From the NCBI GenBank assembly GCA_001695595.3, contig MBPM02000158.1:31487-95486 (forward strand): DNA of 64,000 bases. Direction: 5' to 3'. The notes below the pieces were generated by a model. It worked only from the letters and a program-made list of their open reading frames with translations. It searched no databases and was not told where the DNA came from. The DNA is from Plasmopara viticola (lineage: Eukaryota; Oomycota; Peronosporomycetes; Peronosporales; Peronosporaceae). Positions 55,137 to 64,000 of the stretch are shown in pieces; positions within the stretch are counted from its first letter, which is position 1; each line of letters starts with the position of its first letter. A program made the translations under genes and the position numbers.

Positions 55137-55235
55137 GAATGATTATACACTTCGTTGAGGCTCTATTGCATGTATGCATGTCTAGAGCGATAGAAAGGAC
55201 AAATCTGTCGACGCACAACGTCTCAGCGCTCCAAC
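55137..55235 (+). repeat. Exemplar type A monomer (99 bp)
   Basis: The core is followed by linker AAATCTGTCGACGCAC and then AACGTCTCAGCGCTCCAA. It is the only common type with a SalI site (GTCGAC). This copy ends CCAAC before the next GAATG and is 99 bp. Other A copies end CCAACG and are 100 bp (for example 60590-60689). The 99-bp form is a multiple of three, which is why reading frames stay open across it. Type A usually alternates with type B. Confidence 0.93.
55160..55188 (+). repeat. Exemplar core dyad (nested inverted repeat)
   Basis: Within each core, bases 24-29 (GCTCTA) are the reverse complement of bases 47-52 (TAGAGC). Inside that loop, TGCAT (31-35) pairs with ATGCA (38-42) across GT. 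Together they form a 29-bp nested dyad. It is present in most units, since these bases are almost invariant. Variants TCTACAG (type C) and TCTAAAG (V) break one pair of the outer stem. The two stems are slightly off-centre, so any cruciform would have an asymmetric internal loop. Confidence 0.75.
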
Positions 55236-55335
55236 GAATGATTATACACTTCGTTGAGGCTCTATTGCATGTATGCATGTCTAGAGCGATAGAAAGGACG
55301 TATCTTTGGCCGCACAACGTCTTAGCGCTCCAATA
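55236..55335 (+). repeat. Exemplar type B monomer (100 bp)
   Basis: The core is followed by linker GTATCTTTGGCCGCAC and then AACGTCTTAGCGCTCCAATA. It differs from type A at the first two linker bases (GT against AA), at three positions in TTTGGCC against TGTCGAC, at T against C in GTCTYAGCG, and at the final two bases. It lacks the SalI site and has a GGCC site. The TAG formed by CCAATAGAATG stops the forward frame in each uncorrupted B unit. Confidence 0.93.
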
Positions 55336-55730
55336 GAATGATTATACACTTCGTTGAGGCTCTATTGCATGTATGCATGTCTAGAGCGATAGAAAGGACA
55401 AATCTGTCGACGCACAACGTCTCAGCGCTCCAACGAATGATTATACACTTCGTTGAGGCTCTATTGCATGTATGCATGTCTAGAGCGATAGAAAGGACGT
55501 ATCTTTGGCCGCACAACGTCTTAGCGCTCCAATAGAATGATTATACACTTCGTTGAGGCTCTATTGCATGTATGCATGTCTAGAGCGATAGAAAGGACAA
55601 ATCTGTCGACGCACAACGTCTCAGCGCTCCAACGAATGATTATACACTTCGTTGAGGCGCTATTGCATGTATGCATGTCTAGAGCGATAGAAAGGACGTA
55701 TCTTTGGCCGCACAACGTCTCGCGCTCCAA

Positions 55731-55830
55731 CAATGATTATACACTTCGTTGAGGCTCTATTGCACGTATGCATGTCTACAGCGATAGAAAAGACGTATTT
55801 TTGGCCGTACAGCTCCTTAGCCCTCCAACA
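55731..55830 (+). repeat. Type C monomer inside the regular A/B block
   Basis: CAATGATTATACAC start, GCACGTATGC, TCTACAGCG, GAAAAGACG and GTACAGCTCCTTAGCCC. The unit before it is a 97-bp B form with CGTCTCGCGCTCC. The unit after it is type A with GTTGTGGCTC. Confidence 0.85.
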
Positions 55831-58807
55831 GAATGATTATACACTTCGTTGTGGCTCTATTGCATGTATGCATGTCTAGAGCGATAGAAAGGACAAATCT
55901 GTCGACGCACAACGTCTCAGCGCTCCAACGAATGATTATACACTTCGTTGAGGCTCTATTGCATGTATGCATGTCTAGAGCGATAGAAAGGACGTATCTT
56001 TGGCCGCACAACGTCTTAGCGCTCCAATAGAATGATTATACACTTCGTTGAGGCTCTATTGCATGTATGCATGTCTAGAGCGATAGAAAGGACAAATCTG
56101 TCGACGCACAACGTCTCAGCGCTCCAACGAATGATTATACACTTCGTTGAGGCTCTATTGCATGTATGCATGTCTAGAGCGATAGAAAGGACGTATCTTT
56201 GGCCGCACAACGTCTTAGCGCTCCAATAGAATGATTATACACTTCGTTGAGGCTCTATTGCATGTATGCATGTCTAGAGCGATAGAAAGGACAAATCTGT
56301 CGACGCACAACGTCTCAGCGCTCCAACGAATGATTATACACTTCGTTGAGGCTCTATTGCATGTATGCATGTCTAGAGCGATAGAAAGGACGTATCTTTG
56401 GCCGCACAACGTCTTAGCGCTCCAATAGAATGATTATACACTTCGTTGAGGCTCTATTGCATGTATGCATGTCTAAGCGATAGAAAGGACAAATCTGTCG
56501 ACGCACAACGTCTCAGCGCTCCAACGGAATGATTATACACTTCGTTGAGGCTCTATTGCATGTATGCATGTCTAGAGCGATAGAAAGGACGTATCTTTGG
56601 CCGCAAACGTCTCAGCGCTCCAACAAATGATTATACACTTCGTTGAGGCTCTATTGCATGTATGCATGTCTAGAGCGATAGAAAGGACGTATTTGGCCGC
56701 ACAACGTCTTAGCGCTCCAACAGAATGATTATACACTTCGTTGAGGCTCTATTGCATGTATGCATGTCTAGAGCGATAGAAAGGACAAATCTGTCGACGC
56801 ACAACGTCTCAGCGCTCCAACGAATGATTATACACTTCGTTGAGGCTCTATTGCATGTATGCATGTCTAGAGCGATAGAAAGGACGTATCTTTGGCCGCA
56901 CAACGTCTTAGCGCTCCAATAGAATGATTATACACTTCGTTGAGGCTCTATTGCATGTATGCATGTCTAGCGATAGAAAGGACAAATCTGTCGACGCACA
57001 ACGTCTCAGCGCTCCAACGAATGATTATACACTTCGTTGAGGCTCTATTGCATGTATGCATGTCTAGAGCGATAGAAAGGACGTATCTTTGGCCGCACAA
57101 CGTCTTAGCGCTCCAATAGAATGATTATACACTTCGTTGAGGCTCTATTGCATGTATGCATGTCTAAGCGATAGAAAGGACGTATTTGGCCGCACAGTCT
57201 TAGCGCTCCAACAGAATGATTATACACTTCGTTGAGGCTCTATTGCATGTATGCATGTCTAGAGCGATAGAAAGGACAAATCTGTCGACGCACAACGTCT
57301 CAGCGCTCCAACGGAATGATTATACACTTCGTTGAGGCTCTATTGCATGTATGCATGTCTAGAGCGATAGAAAGGACGTATCTTTGGCCGCACAACGTCT
57401 TAGCGCTCCAATAGAATGATTATACACTTCGTTGAGGCTCTATTGCATGTATGCATGTCTAGAGCGATAGAAAGGACAAATCTGTCGACGCACAACGTCT
57501 CAGCGCTCCAACGGAATGATTATACACTTCGTTGAGGCTCTATTGCATGTATGCATGTCTAGAGCGATAGAAAGGACGTATCTTTGGCCGCACAACGTCT
57601 CAGCGCTCCAACACAATGATAATACACTTCGTTGAGGCTCTATTGCATGTATGCATGTCTAGAGCGATAGAAAGGACGTATCTTTGGCCGCACAACGTCT
57701 TAGCGCTCCAATAGAATGATTATACACTTCGTTGAGGCTCTATTGCATGTATGCATGTCTAAAGCGATAAAAAAGACAAATTTGTCGACGCACAACGTCT
57801 CAGCGCTCCAACGGAATGATTATACACTTCGTTGAGGCTCTATTGCATGTATGCATGTCTAGAGCGATAGAAAGGACAAATCTGTCGACGCACAACGTCT
57901 CAGCGCTCCAAAGATAATTATACACTTCGTTGAGGCTCTATTGCATGTATGCATGTCTAGAGCGATAGAAAGGACGTATCTTTGGCCGTACAACGTCTCA
58001 GCGCTCCAACACAATGATTATACACTTCGTTGAGGCTCTATTGCATGTATGCATGTCTAGAGCGATAGAAAGGACGTATCTTTGGCCGTAAATCGTCTTC
58101 GCGCTCCAACACAATGATAATACACTTCGTTGAGGCTCTATTGCACGTATGCATGTCTAGAGCGATAGAAAGGACAAATCTGTCGACGCACAACGTCTCA
58201 GCGCTCCAACGGAATGATTATACACTTCGTTGAGGCTCTATTGCATGTATGCATGTCTAGAGCGATAGAAAGGACGTATCTTTGGCCGCACAACGTCTTA
58301 GCGCTCCAAGAATGATTATACACTTCGTTGAGGCTCTATTGCATGTATGCATGTCTAGAGCGATAGAAAGGACAAATCTGTCGACGCACAACGTCTCAGC
58401 GCTCCAACGGAATGATTATACACTTCGTTGAGGCTCTATTGCATGTATGCATGTCTAGAGCGATAGAAAGGACAAATCTGTCGACGCACAACGTCTCAGC
58501 GCTCCAACGAATGATTATACACTTCGTTGAGGCTCTATTGCATGTATGCATGTCTAGAGCGATAGAAAGGACGTATCTTTGGCCGCACAACGTCTTAGCG
58601 CTCCAATAGAATGATTATACACTTCGTTGAGGCTCTATTGCATGTATGCATGTCTAGAGCGATAGAAAGGACAAATCTGTCGACGCACAACGTCTCAGCG
58701 CTCCAACGAATGATTATACACTTCGTTGAGGCTCTATTGCATGTATGCATGTCTAGAGCGATAGAAAGGACGTATCTTTGGCCGTAGAACGTCTCCGCGC
58801 TCCAACG

Positions 58808-58907
58808 GAATGATTATACACTTCGTTGAGGCTCTATTGCATGTATGCATGTCTACAGCGATAGAAAAGACGTATTTTTGGCCGTACAGCTTCTTAGCCC
58901 TCCAACA
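58808..58907 (+). repeat. Type C monomer (partly converted core)
   Basis: It is preceded by the full marker GTAGAACGTCTCCGCG. The 5' core is consensus (GAATGATTATAC, GCATGTATGC), but TCTACAGCG, GAAAAGACGTATTTTTGG and GTACAGCTTCTTAGCCC are C-type. This is a candidate conversion tract covering the 5' half. Confidence 0.8.
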
Positions 58908-60004
58908 GAATGATTATACACTTCGTTGAGGCTCTATTGCATGTATGCATGTCTAGAGCGATAGAAAGGACAAATCTGTCGACGCACAACGTCTCAGCGC
59001 TCCAATAGAATGATTATACACTTCGTTGAGGCTCTATTGCATGTATGCATGTCTAGAGCGATAGAAAGGACGTATCTTTGGCCGCACAACGTCTTAGCGC
59101 TCCAATAGAATGATTATACACTTCGTTGAGGCTCTATTGCATGTATGCATGTCTAGAGCGATAGAAAGGACGTATCTTTGGCCGTAGAACGTCTCCGCGC
59201 TCCAACAGAATGATTATACACTTCGTTGAGGCTCTATTGCATGTATGCATGTCTAGAGCGATAGAAAGGACGTATCTTTGGCCGTACAACGTCTCAGCGC
59301 TCCAACAGAATGATTATACACTTCGTTGAGGCTCTATTGCATGTATGCATGTCTAGAGCGATAGAAAGGACGTATCTTTGGCCGCACAACGTCTCAGCGC
59401 TCCAAACGAATGATTATACACTTCGTTGAGGCTCTATTGCATCTGTGCATGTCTAGAGCGATAGAAAGGACGTATTTTGGCCGCACAACGTCTCAGCGCT
59501 CCAAGAATGATTATACACTTCGTTGAGGCTCTATTGCATGTATGCATGTCTAGAGCGATAGAAAGGACGTATCTTTGGCCGCACAACGTCTTAGCGCTCC
59601 AATAGAATGATTATACACTTCGTTGAGGCTCTATTGCATGTATGCATGTCTAAAGCGATAGAAAGGACAAATCTGTCGACGCACAACGTCTCAGCGCTCC
59701 AACGGAATGATTATACACTTCGTTGAGGCTCTATTGCATGTATGCATGTCTAGAGCGATAGAAAGGACGTATCTTTGGCCGTAGAACGTCTCCGCGCTCC
59801 AACACAATGATAATACACTTCGTTGAGGCTCTATTGCATGTATGCATGTCTAGAGCGATAGAAAGGACGTATTTTTGGCCGTACAACGTCTTAGCGCTCC
59901 AACAGAATGATTATACACTTCGTTGAGGCTCTATTGCATGTATGCATGTCTAGAGCGATAGAAAGGACGTATCTTTGGCCGCACAACGTCTCAGCGCTCC
60001 AACG

Positions 60005-60081
60005 GAATGATTATACACTACGTTGAGGCTCTATTGCATGTATGCAGCGATAGAAAGGACGTATCTTTGGCCGCACAACGT
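60005..60081 (+). repeat. Monomer with internal core deletion
   Basis: It reads GTATGCAGCGATAG where the consensus is GTATGCATGTCTAGAGCGATAG, losing 8 bp and the XbaI site. It also has CACTACGTTG for CACTTCGTTG and a later GTCTGAGCGCTTC. Core deletions of this size are rare in the window. Confidence 0.82.
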
Positions 60082-60589
60082 CTGAGCGCTTCAATAGAAT
60101 GATTATACACTTCGTTGAGGCTCTATTGCATGTATGCATGTCTAGAGCGATAGAAAGGACAAATCTGTCGACGCACAACGTCTCAGCGCTCCAACGGAAT
60201 GATTATACACTTCGTTGAGGCTCTATTGCATGTATGCATGTCTAGAGCGATAGAAAGGACGTATCTTTGGCCGCACAACGTCTTAGCGCTCCAATAGAAT
60301 GATTATACACTTCGTTGAGGCTCTATTGCATGTATGCATGTCTACAGCGATAGAAAAGACGTATTTTGCACAACGTCTTAGCGCTCCAACAGAATGATTA
60401 TACACTTCGTTGAGGCTCTATTGCATGTATGCATGTCTAGAGCGATAGAAAGGACAATCTGTCGACGCACAACGTCTCAGCGCTCCAACGAATGATTATA
60501 CACTTCGTTGAGGCTCTATTGCATGTATGCATGTCTAGAGCGATAGAAAGGACGTATCTTTGGCCGCACAACGTCTTAGCGCTCCAATA

Positions 60590-60689
60590 GAATGATTATA
60601 CACTTCGTTGTGGCTCTATTACATGTATGCATGTCTAAAGCGATAGAAAGGACAAATCTGTCGACGCACAACGTCTCAGCGCTCCAACG
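60590..60689 (+). repeat. Exemplar variant V core with type A linker (100 bp)
   Basis: Three linked core substitutions mark this variant: GTTGTGGCTC for GTTGAGGCTC, ATTACATG for ATTGCATG, and TCTAAAGCG for TCTAGAGCG. The linker is type A. The same three-change haplotype begins at about 1770, 11084, 12330, 33373, 38710, 45704 and 63152, each preceded by a TAG-ended unit and followed by a type A linker. Such linkage across copies indicates descent from one ancestral monomer rather than repeated mutation. Several other copies carry only one or two of the three changes. Confidence 0.85.
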
Positions 60690-62552
60690 GAATGATTATA
60701 CACTTCGTTGAGGCTCTATTGCATGTATGCATGTCTAGAGCGATAGAAAGGACGTATCTTTGGCCGCACAACGTCTTAGCGCTCCAATAGAATGATTATA
60801 CACTTCGTTGAGGCTCTATTGCATGTATGCATGTCTAGAGCGATAGAAAGGACAAATCTGTCGACGCACAACGTCTCAGCGCTCCAACGAATGATTATAC
60901 ACTTCGTTGAGGCTCTATTGCATGTATGCATGTCTAGAGCGATAGAAAGGACGTATCTTTGGCGCACAACGTCTTAGCGCTCCAATAGAATGATTATACA
61001 CTTCGTTGAGGCTCTATTGCATGTATGCATGTCTAGAGCGATAGAAAGGACAAATCTGTCGACGCACAACGTCTCAGCGCTCCAACAATGATATACACTT
61101 CGTTGAGGCTCTATTGCATGTATGCATGTCTAGAGCGATAGAAAGGACGTATCTTTGGCCGCACAACGTCTTAGCGCTCCAATAGAATGATTATACACTT
61201 CGTTGTGAGGCTCTATTGCATGTATGCATGTCTAGAGCGATAGAAAGGACAAATCTGTCGACGCACAACGTCTCAGCGCTCCAACGGAATGATTATACAC
61301 TTCGTTGAGGCTCTATTGCATGTATGCATGTCTAGAGCGATAGAAAGGACGTATCTTTGCCGAACGTCTCAGCGCTCCAAAGAATGATTATACACTTCGT
61401 TGAGGCTCTATTGCACTGTATGCATGTCTAGAGCGATAGAAAGGACGTATTTTGGCCGCACAACGTCTAGCGCTCCAAAGAATGATTATACACTTCGTTG
61501 AGGCTCTATTGCATGTATGCATGTCTAGAGCGATAGAAAGGACAAATCTGTCGACGCACAACGTCTCAGCGCTCCAACGGAATGATTATACACTTCGTTG
61601 AGGCTCTATTGCATGTATGCATGTCTAGAGCGATAGAAAGGACAAATCTGTCGACGCACAACGTCTCAGCGCTCCACAATGATATACACTTCGTTGAGGC
61701 TCTATTGCATGTATGCATGTCTAGAGCGATAGAAAGGACGTATCTTTGGCCGACAACGTCTCAGCGCTCCAAAGAATGATTATACACTTCGTTGAGGCTC
61801 TATTGCATGTATGCATGTCTAGAGCGATAGAAAGGACGTTTTGGCCGCAAACGTCTAGCGCTCCAAAGAATGATTATACACTTCGTTGAGGCTCTATTGC
61901 ATGTATGCATGTCTAGAGCGATAGAAAGGACGTATCTGCCGCACAACGTCTCAGCGCTCCAAAAATGATTATACACTTCGTTGAGGCTCTATTGCATGTA
62001 TGCATGTCTAGAGCGATAGAAAGGACGTATCTTGGCCGCACAACGTTAGCGCTCCAATAGAATGATTATACACTTCGTTGGCTCTATTGCATGTATGCAT
62101 GTCTAGAGCGATAGAAAGGACAAATCTGTCGACGCACAACGTCTCAGCGCTCCAACGGAATGATTATACACTTCGTTGAGGCTCTATTGCATGTATGCAT
62201 GTCTAGAGCGATAGAAAGGACAAATCTGCGACGCACAACGTCTAGCGCTCCAACAGAATGATTATACACTTCGTTGAGGCTCTATTGCATGTATGCATGT
62301 CTAGAGCGATAGAAAGGACAAATCTGTCGACGCACAACGTCTCAGCGCTCCAACGGAATGATTATACACTTCGTTGAGGCTCTATTGCATGTATGCATGT
62401 CTAGAGCGATAGAAAAGACGTATCTGTCGACGTACAACGTCTCAGCGCTCAAACAATGATATACACTTCGTTGAGGCTCTATTGCATGTATGCATGTCTA
62501 GAGCGATAGAAAGGACGTATCTTTGGCCGTAGAACGTCTCCGCGCTCCAACA

Positions 62553-62647
62553 CAATGATAATACACTTCGTTGAGGCTCTATTGCACGTATGCATGTCTA
62601 CAGCGATAGAAAAGACGTATTTGGCCACAACGTCTTAGCGCTCCAAA
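62553..62647 (+). repeat. Type C monomer, shortened linker
   Basis: It is preceded by GTAGAACGTCTCCGCG. The core is fully C-type (CAATGATAATAC, GCACGTATGC, TCTACAGCG, GAAAAGACG). The linker is reduced to GTATTTGGCCACAACGTC. Confidence 0.82.
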
Positions 62648-63042
62648 GAATGATTATACACTTCGTTGAGGCTCTATTGCATGTATGCATGTCTAGAGCG
62701 ATAGAAAGGACAAATCTGTCGACGCACAACGTCTCAGCGCTCCAACGGAATGATTATACACTTCGTTGAGGCTCTATTGCATGTATGCATGTCTAGAGCG
62801 ATAGAAAGGACGTATCTTTGGCCGCACAACGTCTTAGCGCTCCAATAGAATGATTATACACTTCGTTGAGGCTCTATTGCATGTATGCATGTCTAGAGCG
62901 ATAGAAAGGACAAATCTGTCGACGCACAACGTCAGCGCTCCAAGAATGATTATACACTTCGTTGAGGCTCTATTGCATGTATGCATGTCTAGAGCGATAG
63001 AAAGGACAAATCTGTCGACGCACAACGTCTCAGCGCTCCAAC

Positions 63043-63056
63043 GGAATTAGTGTATG
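63043..63056 (+). repeat. Second copy of the rare junction insertion
   Basis: ACGGAATTAGTGTATGATT, differing from the copy 22.4 kb upstream only at one base (GTGT against GTGA). Shared rare insertions at this distance imply a common origin by copying within the array. Confidence 0.85.
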
Positions 63057-64000
63057 ATTATACACTTCGTTGAGGCTCTATTGCATGTATGCATGTCTAG
63101 AGCGATAGAAAGGACGTATCTTTGGCCGCACAACGTCTTAGCGCTCCAATAGAATGATTATACACTTCGTTGTGGCTCTATTACATGTATGCATGTCTAA
63201 AGCGATAGAAAGGACAAATCTGTCGACGCACAACGTCTCAGCGCTCCAACGGAATGATTATACACTTCGTTGAGGCTCTATTGCATGTATGCATGTCTAG
63301 AGCGATAGAAAGGACGTATCTTTGGCCGTAGAACGTCTCCGCGCTCCAAATGATTATACACTTCGTTGAGGCTCTATTGCATGTATGCATGTCTAGAGCG
63401 ATAGAAAGGACGTATCTTTGGCCGCACAACGTCTTAGCGCTCCAACAGAATGATTATACACTTCGTTGAGGCTCTATTGCATGTATGCATGTCTAGAGCG
63501 ATAGAAAGGACAAATCTGTCGACGCACAACGTCTCAGCGCTAACACGAATGATTATACACTTCGTTGAGGCTCTATTGCATGTATGCATGTCTAGAGCGA
63601 TAGAAAGGACGTATCTTTGCCGCACAACGTCTTAGCGCTCCAAAGAATGATTATACACTTCGTTGAGGCTCTATTGCATGTATGCATGTCTAGAGCGATA
63701 GAAAGGACGTATCTTTGCCGTACGCACAACGTCAGCGCTCCAACAATGATTATACACTTCGTTGAGGCTCTATTGCATGTATGCATGTCTAGAGCGATAG
63801 AAAGGACGTATCTTTGCCGAGCACAACGTCTCCGCGCTCCAACAGAATGATTATACACTTCGTTGAGGCTCTATTGCATGTATGCATGTCTAGAGCGATA
63901 GAAAGGACGTATCTGTGGCCGCACAACGTCTCAGCGCTCCAACGGAATGATTATACACTTCGTTGAGGCTCTATTGCATGTATGCATGTCTAGAGCGATA

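Larger units (their letters stand above)
54938..56427 (+). repeat. Regular A/B dimer block (higher-order repeat of ~199 bp)
   Basis: Seven A-B pairs follow one another. Unit starts are at 54938, 55037, 55137, 55236, 55336, 55435 and 55535, then 55634. One type C unit (55731-55830) interrupts, and three more pairs follow to 56427. Most dimers are 199 bp (99 + 100) and look identical over their length. This is the most homogeneous stretch of the window. It suggests recent amplification or gene conversion. The dimer length is close to a typical nucleosome repeat length, which is only suggestive. Confidence 0.88.
1..64000 (+). repeat. Satellite DNA array, ~99-100 bp monomer, head to tail
   Basis: Every line of the window contains the same unit. 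It starts GAATGATTATACACTTCG, passes through GAGGCTCTATTGCATG and TCTAGAGCGATAGAAAGGAC, and ends in a linker finishing GCGCTCCAA. Bases 1-63 of the unit are almost invariant. The last 35-37 bp vary between a few related forms and carry most of the short indels. A full unit is 100 bp and many are 97-99 bp, giving about 640-650 copies. Composition of the B unit is 44% G+C. No unit is inverted and nothing unrelated interrupts the array. The array continues beyond both window ends. I infer a eukaryotic centromeric or heterochromatic satellite. The family is not one I recognise, and centromeric function cannot be shown from sequence alone. Confidence 0.97.

Noticed and set aside
1..64000. CRISPR array (conserved ~63-bp repeat with ~36-bp variable spacers)
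   Set aside because: The 'spacers' are a few recurring related forms and not unique sequences. The repeat is longer than usual, and the array has hundreds of units with no leader and no cas genes.
1..64000. Bacterial or phage origin with accessory genes
   Set aside because: No operon, no ribosome-binding-site and start-codon pattern, and no non-repeat DNA in 64 kb. Arrays of this size with higher-order structure are a eukaryotic feature.
1..64000. tRNA-like or RNA polymerase III A/B boxes in the unit
   Set aside because: I looked for a GGTTCGANTCC-like B box and a TGGCNNAGTGG-like A box. The nearest stretch, CTTCGTTGAGGCTC, does not match, and no cloverleaf could be drawn.
1..64000. Known families such as alpha satellite, telomeric repeats or 5S rDNA spacer
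   Set aside because: The ~100-bp unit, its sequence and its lack of TTAGGG-type runs or 5S gene motifs match none that I know. A search of repeat databases with the 100-bp consensus would be decisive.

Overview
The whole 64 kb is one uninterrupted head-to-tail satellite DNA array. The unit is about 99-100 bp and all units have the same orientation, giving roughly 640-650 monomers. I found no unique sequence, no credible protein-coding gene, no tRNA or rRNA gene, no transposon and no inverted segment. The array runs off both ends, so its true length is unknown. Such an array points to a eukaryotic chromosome (centromeric, pericentromeric or other heterochromatin). I do not recognise the family and cannot name the species. 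CpG is not depleted (6 per 100-bp unit, observed/expected about 1.2), which fits a genome with little germline CpG methylation better than a vertebrate one.

Unit structure, taking GAATG as base 1: bases 1-63 are a nearly invariant core ending in GAAAGGAC. The remaining 35-37 bp are a 'linker' that comes in a few alternative forms. Type A begins AAATCTGTCGACGCAC (with a SalI site), type B begins GTATCTTTGGCCGCAC, and type C has GTATTTTTGGCCGTAC plus several core substitutions. A minority core variant (V) and a divergent subfamily (D) also occur. A and B tend to alternate, making a dimer of about 199-200 bp. C is typically preceded by a B-like unit with a special 3' end (GTAGAACGTCTCCGCG), so the order looks like B'-C-(A-B)n-A.

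Layout: 1-11 kb is mixed A/B with many shortened hybrid linkers. About 11.18-12.92 kb holds two copies of a nine-monomer higher-order repeat of 871-872 bp. About 16.27-17.55 kb is a divergent D block. About 17.6-54 kb is A/B array with scattered C and V units. About 54.94-56.43 kb is the cleanest A/B dimer block. About 56.4-64 kb is A/B/C array. About a dozen rearranged or truncated monomers are listed individually.

The most useful observation concerns the many 1-2 bp indels. They fall almost exactly on columns where monomer subtypes differ, and a few insertions contain both alternative bases side by side. That is the signature expected when a consensus caller merges reads from different repeat copies, so part of the fine-scale variation may be an assembly artefact. 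The apparent open reading frames on both strands are a by-product of a 99-bp unit length (divisible by three).
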